NCBI GenBank assembly: GCA_002794775.1
Contig: NBAY01000157.1
Coordinates: 1 to 38,019, forward strand
Reading direction: 5' to 3'
Source: Porodaedalea pini
Taxonomy: Eukaryota; Basidiomycota; Agaricomycetes; Hymenochaetales; Hymenochaetaceae
Length of the DNA: 38,019 nucleotides
Notes under the pieces: generated by a model
Seen by the model: only the letters and a program-made list of their open reading frames with translations
Databases searched by the model: none
What the model was told of the DNA's origin: nothing
Made by a program: the position numbers and the translations under genes
Shown: piece by piece, positions 10,982-18,261 of the stretch
Numbering within the stretch: the stretch's first letter is position 1
How the letters are laid out: each line of letters begins with the position of its first letter

Positions 10982-11678
10982 CGCGGGTTCGGGTGCGGGT
11001 GTCGAAGGTTCCGGGGAGTCGGCGGTGAGGGGTCTCTGTTAGTCTCGCGGTAAGGACCTGGGGTCGGTGGTAGGTTGACCGTAGACGTCGATGGCGCAGG
11101 CGACAATGGAGCGGCTGGGGGCCACCTGGCTCTCCTTCCTCGTTCATCTGACGAATACCAGCTGCGCCGGATTTTGCTCCACCAGATGTCGTGAGTGACG
11201 CCGCTATTGTTGGTCGCGACGTAGCCTGGTCGGTCTGGATCCCAACGGGCTGATGCAGGAAGGGCCCATCGCTGTTCGTCGGTAAGATCTATCTTGACGT
11301 TGGCGGAGGGACAGGGATCGGTTGTGCGTTCGATCCAGGGTTACGCCAACGTTGAACGGGTTCGTCGGCAAAGTTGATGACGAGGCGGTAGGATCCGAGC
11401 GAGATCACAAATGAGATTGCCGTCGAAGTTTGTACTCGTCTGGTTACCCACGTCCACATCAGGTGCGTGCTCCACCAGAGGCTAATTCGGAGAGCCAGGG
11501 CCGGGAAAAGTCGGTTGCAATGTTTACATAATACACAAATGTCCGAAAACGTCCGGGCAGGGTTGAGGGTTGTCGTTTAGGGGGTTTACACGTCAAGTCC
11601 GTCGAGGGGAGCGCTCCTCTAGACCGAGTGAAGGCGAGTCGACAGCGACGACGTACGCTGGGGATGAGCCTGGGGGAG
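10982..11678 (-). other. 5' leader and disrupted gag N-terminus of the retrotransposon
   Basis: This lies between the primer-binding site and recognisable Gag. Several overlapping Pro/Arg-rich frames exist (for example 10834-11106 and 10899-11147), but none resembles a known domain. It probably holds the leader and a degraded Gag N-terminus. Confidence 0.5.
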
Positions 11679-11689
11679 GTTCTGCTTTT
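11679..11689 (-). promoter_or_regulatory. Primer-binding site complementary to the element's own RNA 5' end
   Basis: Read on the minus strand, AAAAGCAGAAC starts one nucleotide after the end of the 5' LTR. The LTR contains GTTCTGCTTTT (11908-11918 on the minus strand), about 28 bp downstream of a TATATA box, where transcription should begin. The two 11-mers are perfectly complementary. This is the Tf1-type self-priming layout, in which the mRNA 5' end folds back as the primer instead of a tRNA. Confidence 0.8.
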
Positions 11690-11690
11690 A

Positions 11691-12149
11691 TGTTAGGCGG
11701 AAGTCTGGGTGGAACTCAGACTAGGCAACCTCAACGTGCGGCACCTGACGGTGACGCGAACATTGTCTGGGACGGGCTGTATCTCGAACACGAAGTTCGG
11801 GCAGCGGGTTTACTCAGACTGGACGACGTGGAGGTAAGAGGATTAATACAAATCTAACTAATACAAGGGGAGGGCGGGTCTCACCTGGACGACGTGGAGG
11901 TAAGAGGAAAAGCAGAACAGGGGGCTTCTGCGATTCCACCTTCCTCTATATAGCGTCGTCCGCGGGACTGCATTATCTAAGTACTGTATAGTTTACGTAA
12001 CTAGGAATGGAACGAATGAAGGTTGGGTCGTACTAAGTGAGTGTGGGAAGTGATTGAAAAGACAATTAAATATAATGAAAAGGAGCGGTAAAAAGAAAAG
12101 AAATGATAAAAGGAAAATAAAAGACAGGGTGAAAGTTCAAGTCCTAACA
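11691..12149 (-). repeat. 5' LTR
   Basis: This 459-bp copy keeps C or G at all six positions where the 3' LTR has T or A. It carries the TATA box and the predicted RNA start, and is joined to the primer-binding site by one nucleotide. Confidence 0.95.
11946..11953 (-). promoter_or_regulatory. LTR TATA box
   Basis: CTATATAG on the minus strand lies 28-34 bp upstream of the predicted RNA start near 11918. The same spacing is kept in the 3' LTR and in the diverged solo LTR at 21007-21429. Confidence 0.75.
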
Positions 12150-12154
12150 TATGG
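12150..12154. repeat. Target-site duplication TATGG, right copy
   Basis: It directly follows the CCTAACA end of the LTR and equals 5842-5846. Confidence 0.95.
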
Positions 12155-12816
12155 CTACGGATATGTGGGTGCAAAGCATTCTGGATATATTTGGGAATAG
12201 GAGTACCCCACTGGACTGGTTGGAAGATGAGTGGACTGGGTCCAGGAAAGGAGAGCCTAGGAGGCGGATTCAGTGGTGTGTTTCTGTCAACACAGGTGAG
12301 CAAACTAGCTACTCCCTGCTCAGTGGCATCAACAATACATGCAGGTGCATTGGGTCTGTGATGCAATGTTCCCTTCACCATTTGTATTGTAGGCTCAATC
12401 ATGACATCTGCAGCTTGAATCTGTGGAAGAAAAGCATTCTGGATATGTTTGGGAATGGGTGTACCTTGCTGGCCTGAGCTGAGTAAACCATCTTTTTCAG
12501 AGAGAGATTGCAATTCTGATGACCTTCTGGCACTGGGATGTGGAAGCAAAGCATTCTGGATATGTTCAGGAATGGGAACACCTTGCTGGATTGATTGAAA
12601 GGCATGAATCTGCACACGTAGGGTGGAAACTTGGCCTTCAGTGAATGAAACTGGAGACTGAGGCAGCAGATTTTTATCAGAGGATGACTGAGAGGTCCTT
12701 GTGGGTGACACAGTAGGTCGCTCTACCAGAACCACCACTGTGATATGCTGTCTGGTTGTCATACCATCCTGTTCGCATCTGGCTGTCTTGTGAACCTCTG
12801 CTGTGTGATAGACCAC
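12155..12816 (-). pseudogene. Transposase N-terminal region with QLQ-like motif and two partial repeats
   Basis: The minus-strand frame is open from 12816 to the insertion point. It contains a segment reading FTEGQVSTLRVQIHAF, followed shortly by QQGVPIPEHIQNALLP (about 12660-12540). This resembles the QLQ domain of SWI/SNF-type remodelers (Q..LR.QI.A....G.P.P.H.Q.A). The second half recurs twice, as QQGTPIPKHIQNAFLP (about 12475-12425) and QWGTPIPKYIQNALHP (about 12225-12165). Between them the sequence is Ser/Pro-rich. After the insertion site the frame continues into the acidic linker at 5841-5641. A role in binding chromatin or nuclear partners is possible but untested. Confidence 0.6.
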
Positions 12817-12830
12817 CCATCATTTGTCAT

Positions 12831-13575
12831 GTCCTACTGCTGTGATATGTGCATGATCCAGACCCTCATATTTGCCCAAAAGTTTCTCGCTGGCCTCAGA
12901 TCTGTTGTCAACAAGAGTGCAATGGGTCACCCATCATCCATCATATCCTGCTTGTTTGTGTCTGACTATCTCCAGACCCTCATATTCACCCAAAAGTTTC
13001 TCGCTGGCCTCAGATCTGCCACCAACTAGAGCGCAATGAGTCACCCATCATCCATTGTGTCCTGCTCATTTGTGTCTGACCATCTCGTGAACAATGTATT
13101 TGCCCAAAAGTTTCTTGCTGGCCTCAGATCTGTCATCAACTAGAGCACGATGGGTCACCTGTCGTTCGTCGTGTCCTGCTGATGTGATATGTGCATGATC
13201 CAGACTCTCATATTTGCTCAAAAGTTTCTTGCTGGCCTCAGATCCATCACCAACTAGAGCATGATGGGTCACCCATCATCCATCATGTCCTGCTTGTTCA
13301 CATCTGACCATCTTGTTCACATCGCCTAGATGATGGGCTGCATTATGAAGATTACATGCTTCTGTCATGATATTGTCATCTGTGCAGCCAGTGAGCATGA
13401 CTATAATAAACAAGAAAGAGAGAGCTATTCTTATGATGAGGTGCAGTGTGTGGTGTACAAGCCATTCATGCATGATTCAGAGCCTCATATTTGCCCAAAA
13501 GCTTCTCACTGGCCTCAGATCCGTTACCAACTAGAGCACAAGCACTCTGTCTCACCTGACCTATCTTGACCATCT
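12831..13575 (-). repeat. 114-bp tandem repeats (38 codons) in the transposase gene
   Basis: The word AGTTTCTYGCTGGCCTCAG begins at 12881, 12995, 13109 and 13223, an exact 114-bp period, with a diverged fifth copy near 13500. On the minus strand a unit reads roughly HALVGDGSEASKKLLSKYES, followed by an HDE-rich part. The period is a multiple of three, which fits a coding repeat. Stops and frame changes now interrupt it. Two copies are open in 13066-13272. Confidence 0.8.
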
Positions 13576-13633
13576 CTTCAAGTTCCACAATGTCTCATTT
13601 GTGCTGCTCATGGAGATCAGTTTGGGCCACCTG

Positions 13634-14017
13634 TCATTCATCATGTCCTGTCCATTCTTGCCCCAGGTCTTGCAGTGTGTCGAGATCAAACTGTAAGTAG
13701 ACTGCAGTCCAATCTCTTACACTATCCTGCTCACATCTGGCCATCTTGTGAACCTTGGCTGCATGATGAGTGACTAACTGTTTGTCATGTCCTGTTTGTT
13801 CATGAACCTGGTACTCATGCTGACTGTGCTCTGAATGACGTACTTCGTGCTCAACATGAGCATCCTGTACAAAGAGCTCAAGGAGGTCATGTATATGCAT
13901 TGTGTATAGCTTGGGGTGAAGCTTGCTGCTCTCATGCTGATTCTGCCCTGGAATCTCAATGATCTCATCGCCACTCATTTCCTCCACCTCATCTGCACAG
14001 TCTGGAGGCATGCTCAT
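13634..14017 (-). pseudogene. Transposase-associated His/Glu-rich segment
   Basis: A 127-aa minus-strand open frame begins MSMPPDCADEVEEMSGDE and continues His/Glu/Gln-rich (HEVRHSEHSQHEY). Its later part shares the HAAKVHKMARCEQD phrase with VYHTAEVHKTARCEQD at the start of the 12.8-kb segment, so the gene contains degenerate internal duplications. No domain is recognised. It sits between the helical segment at 14030-14452 and the 114-bp repeats. Confidence 0.4.
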
Positions 14018-14029
14018 GGTCCTTAAAGT

Positions 14030-14452
14030 TTAACCGACTGGTTTGAAAAAGCTGCAAATATCTGCAAAACCCTGTGTACACAGCTTTGCTTTATCCCTTC
14101 TTGCCTTTGCTTTCTGATGTCTCAGGGTACACTCTGATCTTTGGGATGGAAGGCTGAGCTTCTTGTATTTTACCAGGCAAACATGGTCCTTCAGTCGAGA
14201 AGTCCATTTTGCAAGCCCTTCAAAAAGCTTGTGAAAGAGCTTATTGGCGCCTTCAGCATCAACAAGGTCTGCATCTGCTCTGTCTAGGTCTACCTCAATG
14301 TCACTGTCTGTTGACTCAATGCTTTCAACTGAAGCAGAATTGTCAGAGTTATGTGCATTGTTGCTTGAGACAACAATGTCGAAGTTGGGATTCTGGTCTG
14401 CAAGCTGTTTGAAATGGTAGTTAGATTTGCCCTCTGGACAGTTTATATTCAC
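14030..14452 (-). pseudogene. Transposase N-terminal segment ending GFADICSFFKPVG
   Basis: This 140-aa open frame has an acidic Ser/Asp stretch (IESTDSDIEVDLDRADADL), a basic helical part rich in Lys and Arg, and the closing GFADICSFFKPVG. The transposase family has a similar basic helix ending in a GY.DI..FF-type motif before its variable linker. The assignment rests on that and on position and strand. The frame is closed by a stop just before 13634-14017. Confidence 0.55.
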
Positions 14453-15116
14453 TCACATGCTGCTTTATGGAACATAGATTTTGTATTCTAGCTTTGCTTC
14501 CCTTAGAGCAATGAGTCATTGCTTTTTGTGTGTAGCCTAGACACGAGGAAATAAGATATGTACATTAGTAACACATTAAATTACTATATTTGGAAAATAT
14601 TTGTCAAATGGAGTTAGCCAAGAGCGGCAAAAATCTCGAGGTCAAAATTTTCAAAGTTTGTCAGAATGCTGCTCATTTGATTCTATGATGTTTGGAATAA
14701 AAAAGTCTTTTTCCTAAAATAACTTGACCAAAACTACATATTTTTGAAAAATAAAAACATACATCTGTAGCTATCAGGAAGGCCAAGAGAACTATGAGGC
14801 TCAAATGTGAGGTTGTGTCCAGTTGGAAAGTTTATTCTGTCATCATTGCATGTTGCTAGAATAGGAAAGGAAGGTCATCGCCATGCACGTCACAGCTTGT
14901 TGAATTTAACTTTCCTCTACCTTACCTCAAATCAACTGAACAAGCCATGCTACAGGCTAGAAATTTTTTTAATGAATACTATAAGATATATGTACATGCA
15001 TATGACCAAAAGTAAAAAGTTACTTGCATATTAGAGTTGTGGAGATGTGACATGATCATATTCACAGGGCTTATGAGATATGTATTCTTTTTCTGTTCTC
15101 TAAGCTTTTCTGACAA
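14453..15116. other. AT-rich non-coding stretch inside the DNA transposon
   Basis: No protein is recognised. It contains the second copy of the imperfect direct repeat (14627-14672). It probably represents transposase introns or decayed coding sequence. Confidence 0.4.
14627..14672 (+). repeat. Imperfect direct repeat, right copy
   Basis: It resembles 2371-2432 in the same orientation. Confidence 0.45.
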
Positions 15117-15255
15117 GTATTTTGAGGATCACCAAAGCAAAACTTTGAAATAAAAAAAATTGTTCAGAACAGATTGTTTGATTTTCAACTTTTAATATAA
15201 TGTTCTGGGCAGATTTTTATTTAGAGGGATACAGAGATGGTGATCCTCAAAATAC
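15117..15255. repeat. 139-bp foldback with 18-bp exact arms
   Basis: GTATTTTGAGGATCACCA (15117-15134) is exactly complementary to 15238-15255. The interior is AT-rich and contains two TGTTC[AT]G[AG]-type words. It could be a tiny foldback element or an intron hairpin. It lies just downstream of the transposase first exon, within its presumed intron. Confidence 0.65.
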
Positions 15256-15307
15256 CACAAATCTGAGGCTCAAAGGGCAAAAGTGTGACGTGGCGTGATC
15301 ACGTGAT

Positions 15308-15338
15308 AGTGGTAGAGTATGGATTTCACCTACCTTAC
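15308..15338 (-). repeat. Subterminal inverted repeat, right copy
   Basis: It is complementary to 2183-2213 at 30 of 31 positions. It lies at the 5' end of the intron following the transposase first exon. Confidence 0.75.
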
Positions 15339-15342
15339 TTAC

Positions 15343-15488
15343 GTTTTTAGCTGTTTGAGGGCTGCACGGACCTCTTTGCTGCTGGGGATGCTGTGATGGG
15401 ACTTGTATTTCTTTACAGTACCAGTAGTACTGCCACTAGCTGACCTTTTGGCTATAGCAACTCTAGATTTTGTGCCTTTCTTGGGCAT
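15343..15488 (-). pseudogene. Probable first exon of the DDE transposase gene
   Basis: Starting at the ATG at 15486-15488, the frame encodes MPKKGTKSRVAIAKRS and further basic, Ser/Thr-rich sequence to ALKQLK. It ends at a good donor, GTAAGT (15342-15337). A short basic N-terminus of this kind suits a nuclear DNA-binding protein and is usual for the family. The downstream join to 14452 is not resolved. An in-frame ATG two codons earlier is an alternative start. Confidence 0.5.
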
Positions 15489-15561
15489 ATTCATGTAGAT
15501 CCTGCCAGCTAAGATAGTGGGAGAGACAAAGCAAGGTTGACAGCTTGCAGCGATTCTCGAC

Positions 15562-15931
15562 AATAATGATAGTGTGCATTTTTTGTGAACTTTTTCTGCA
15601 TTAGGTCTTTTCTTATGGGGAGCTCAGGGTTTCCTTTTGAGGTCAATTTCTCATCACAATTCCACACACCATGACTCAACAGCCTGCTCAATCTGTTCTT
15701 CACCTGAAAGAAAGTATTGGGAGGAAAGGCAAGGAGTTTACATCATTGAGGAGAACATAGACATTATCATACAACCATGTTCATATTCCTTGTAGTTTGA
15801 GGTCTGGAAGACAGGAAGACACATTCTTGCAAAAGAGCACATGATATTCACCAAGAAAGGAAACCCTGAGCTCCCTATAAGGAAAGACCTAATGCAGAAA
15901 AAGTTCACAAAAAATGCACACTGTCATTATT
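15562..15931. repeat. Inverted duplication of a coding fragment
   Basis: The arm 15562-15637 is complementary to 15856-15931 with about four mismatches. The left arm on the minus strand and the right arm on the plus strand both read KGNPELPIRKDLMQKKFTKN, and the differences are mostly silent. The flanking codons differ between arms, so a piece of one coding region was copied in inverted orientation. It probably accounts for part of the extra length on the transposon's right side. Confidence 0.75.
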
Positions 15932-16122
15932 TTTGGGAAACACTGTAGCCCCTATTTTTAATTGGATTTTTAATTGGATTTTTTTTTTGGAAAAGTTTGT
16001 TACAAATTGATGGGAGATCAAAAACCTCGGATTCATGCATATCTTCCTTACTTCTATTACAGAAAAAAAATCCTCAGACTTTCAAACTCAAAACTCCAGG
16101 CTGGGTGGAGTTGATGGGATGT

Positions 16123-16140
16123 GCCGCTACCAACCATAGT
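16123..16140 (-). repeat. Right terminal inverted repeat of the DNA transposon
   Basis: It is the exact reverse complement of 1903-1920. The flanking bases CTGCCATTG do not match the left flank. Confidence 0.6.
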
Positions 16141-16878
16141 CTGCCATTGTAGAGTTCTTGAGCAAATACAAACAAACACCGTGGCTTGTAACTTCATTTA
16201 CACGTGATATTAAGGTGACACACACCACGTGATGTCTACACGACTCATATATACACAAAATTTTCAGAAGGCTCAGTCTTTTGACTCCCTGCTCAGTAAT
16301 GGCCAAGTCCTGGGGGTTGGCATTGGCCATGTGAACAACACGCATTCCCATGGACCTTGGCATTCCATGCTGCAATCAATGCTCGCAAAAAAGTTGACCG
16401 AGTTTTCTCTCCCTCCGTCACCTTTGAGCTGCTCTCTCCACAACTCGAAAAAAAATATGTAAAAATGTAGGAATAGCTTAGTTTATGGCAATAAAGAATT
16501 TGTTCAGAAAAAAAAAATTAAATTAAAAAAAATCACTAAGATACATATAATTTATGGACAGAAACCAGCTGGTTTTCATTGAATAAATTTGTTTTTACAT
16601 TTTTTTTCTGAAGAAGCTGTTGCCAAACATATGGCAACACCACTTGGCAATTGAGATCAGTGAGCTTCAGGTGAAGTTGATGGAAGAAGCACCAAGTGGG
16701 AGAAGGGACAAAATATGGATAAATGCATGCACGTGATCACGTTAAGCGAGACGCGCAGTTGCGTCAACTCACATTATCTCCAACATATGTGCCGCTAAAC
16801 TGCCAAAAACACCAAATTAATGTGTGTAAAGGCCAGAATAATGAATATTTATACTTACTGTGTGTTTTACGCCATTAG
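16141..16878. other. Gene-free stretch between the transposon and the coiled-coil ORF
   Basis: No gene is recognised. The region is AT-rich, with several CACGTG-type words (16199, 16230, 16730) and poly-A runs. GTGCCGCTAAACTGCC near 16788 resembles a shortened version of the transposon's right end. Confidence 0.4.
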
Positions 16879-17454
16879 ATGGCAAGACGAATGGCTGCCC
16901 AGTGTTGTGCAATGAAAGCGGCCCACCAGAGTTGGCTTGTGTTGACTGGCACTGCCGATGTCTCCCCAGCTGATTCCCATCACCTGCATACAGCTGCACA
17001 GGTGATAGGTGGATCTAATAAAAAAACAAGATCAGTTACAGCAAAAATTGAGGGACTCACCGCTCAGTTGCAAGAGAAAGAACAGAAACTTATTGAAGTG
17101 CAGGAACTCTCCGTAACCCAGAACAAGCTCAATGACAACCTTTGTACAACCATTGAAAACCTACAAATGCACGTTACGACTGAAGAATCGGAACTCACAT
17201 CAATGAAGAACTCACTTGTTTCTGTCTCCAAGTGTCTTGAGAAGGCTCGAGCTCGAGCTTCATTCTTTTCTGCAGGTCTTTACAGTGAATGTAAGGCCTC
17301 CCAGCGCTTGCAAACCACTGTTCTGAAGCTTCGATTCAATAGCAGTCAGCAAAAAGCTCAGTTGGACAAGTATCAGAAGAAACCCACCCAGAACGAAGGT
17401 GAAGCGATCGCTGTAGAGTACCAACAAGTGGCCAGTCACTGCAGATCCCTCTAG
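16879..17454 (+). CDS. Hypothetical coiled-coil protein, possibly the 5' part of the family at 18262-20991
   Basis: The 191-aa frame starts at ATG 16879. From about residue 50 to 170 it is strongly helical with heptad-like Leu/Glu/Lys/Gln content (LTAQLQEKEQKLIEVQELS, MHVTTEESELTSMKNSL). The unclassified family downstream on the same strand normally has a long N-terminal coiled coil, so this may be its detached 5' end, separated by about 0.8 kb of repeats. It could also be a separate gene or a relic of another copy. No domain or signal peptide is seen. Confidence 0.4.
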   Translation: MARRMAAQCCAMKAAHQSWLVLTGTADVSPADSHHLHTAAQVIGGSNKKTRSVTAKIEGLTAQLQEKEQKLIEVQELSVTQNKLNDNLCTTIENLQMHVTTEESELTSMKNSLVSVSKCLEKARARASFFSAGLYSECKASQRLQTTVLKLRFNSSQQKAQLDKYQKKPTQNEGEAIAVEYQQVASHCRSL

Positions 17455-18261
17455 AGGCCATCCATTGCATGTTCTGACAAGTATTGACGCGTACCGGACT
17501 CAGAATGGTTTGCCCAACGCATACCGGACACAGGATGATTTGCCCGACATCACATCAGCAGATCGCTAGGAAGATCCCCCTGGCAATTCGGGACATACTG
17601 GAAAGCTTATGTCATCGGAGTCAGTTGGGACGCGTACCGGAGATCTGCCCGATGATGGGTGATGACTCACCAATTGGAGGATCTCAGTTCCGGTGGAGCT
17701 GCAATATGACCAGATGATGGACTGAGGCAAATGGGGAAGTTGACGCATGGACATGTTTTCTTTTGATTTTCTATATTTCTCTTATGTTCTGAGTGTTTTC
17801 TCTCCGACACTCTATGTTTCACCCGGTATGCACATTATACTCACTTTGGAATAATTTTCCTGTAGATAGATCTCTTGCACCTTGTATTTAGGGACTTCCC
17901 TGTCATAGGTAGCAAGGGAGGAAAATACTACCGCAGAGTTCCCCTCAGATAGGGCAGCTTCCATGCGTGCAGTTAGTCTCTGCAACAGTTAGTTTCATGG
18001 CAACCTCATCTTCGGTCTCATCTCTTGTCTCGCTCTCGCTCTAGTCTCTATTATCACTATCATCTCATACCGGAGTTGATATCTCGCTCATTCCAGCTCA
18101 GTACCGACACTTACATCGGGTCCAGAGCACCTTACAGTATTGACATGTACCGACACGTACTGACACGTACCGACGTGTACCGACATGTACCAAGATTTTT
18201 CCCGCACTCATACTGAGCTTATAATTACTTCATAACTCAACGGAAACACGTCCCCAAATGA
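17455..18261. other. Repeat-bearing stretch without recognisable gene
   Basis: It contains imperfect GACGCGTACCGGA-type repeats at about 17488, 17520 and 17630, a CT-rich tract near 18000-18060 and the 10-bp array at 18141-18190. The small frames here show no family resemblance. It may be an insertion splitting the coiled-coil coding region. I found no clear termini or target duplication. Confidence 0.45.
18141..18190 (+). repeat. 10-bp minisatellite (YGACRYGTAC x5)
   Basis: Five consecutive decamers read TGACATGTAC, CGACACGTAC, TGACACGTAC, CGACGTGTAC and CGACATGTAC. They differ from each other only by transitions. Confidence 0.8.

Larger units (their letters stand above)
5847..12149 (-). 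mobile_element. Ty3/gypsy chromovirus-type LTR retrotransposon, full length but inactive
   Basis: The element is 6303 bp, with 459-bp LTRs that begin TGTTAGG and end CCTAACA, and perfect TATGG duplications. Minus-strand order is 5' LTR (11691-12149), primer-binding site, gag with zinc knuckle, protease, RT, RNase H, integrase, chromodomain, polypurine tract and 3' LTR (5847-6305). This domain order plus a C-terminal chromodomain marks a chromovirus; the self-priming signature points to the Tf1/sushi branch. The ORF is broken by many frame changes, an integrase nonsense codon and active-site substitutions, so the copy cannot be autonomous. The LTRs differ at 6 of 459 positions, so insertion is fairly recent. 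Confidence 0.95.
1903..16140 (-). mobile_element. Decayed DNA transposon with DDE transposase, containing a nested LTR retrotransposon
   Basis: The proposed ends are an 18-bp exact inverted pair, ACTATGGTTGGTAGCGGC at 1903 and its complement ending at 16140. A second inverted pair (2183-2213 and 15308-15338, 30 of 31 matching) lies inside. All recognisable transposase pieces between them are on the minus strand and run in order from about 15.49 kb to 3.83 kb. Removing the 6303-bp retrotransposon and one TATGG copy leaves roughly 7.9 kb. No target duplication is visible outside the ends, so the boundaries are inferred. The family is a DDE transposase common in Agaricomycete genomes; a Tc1/mariner-IS630-like affinity is my tentative reading of its HDE, FDN and IEQ motifs. 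Confidence 0.6.

Noticed and set aside
11679..11690. tRNA-type primer-binding site beside the 5' LTR
   Set aside because: The sequence does not begin with the TGG expected opposite a tRNA CCA end, while it matches the element's own RNA start perfectly.
12001..12149. C-terminal extension of the 12001-12816 ORF
   Set aside because: This part is LTR sequence read through the insertion junction, not part of the transposase.
12881..13240. CRISPR-like array
   Set aside because: The units are contiguous 114-bp tandem repeats without unique spacers, and the context is eukaryotic.
17469..18240. A copia-type LTR starting TGTTCTGACAAG
   Set aside because: No matching CA end, partner LTR or target duplication could be found.
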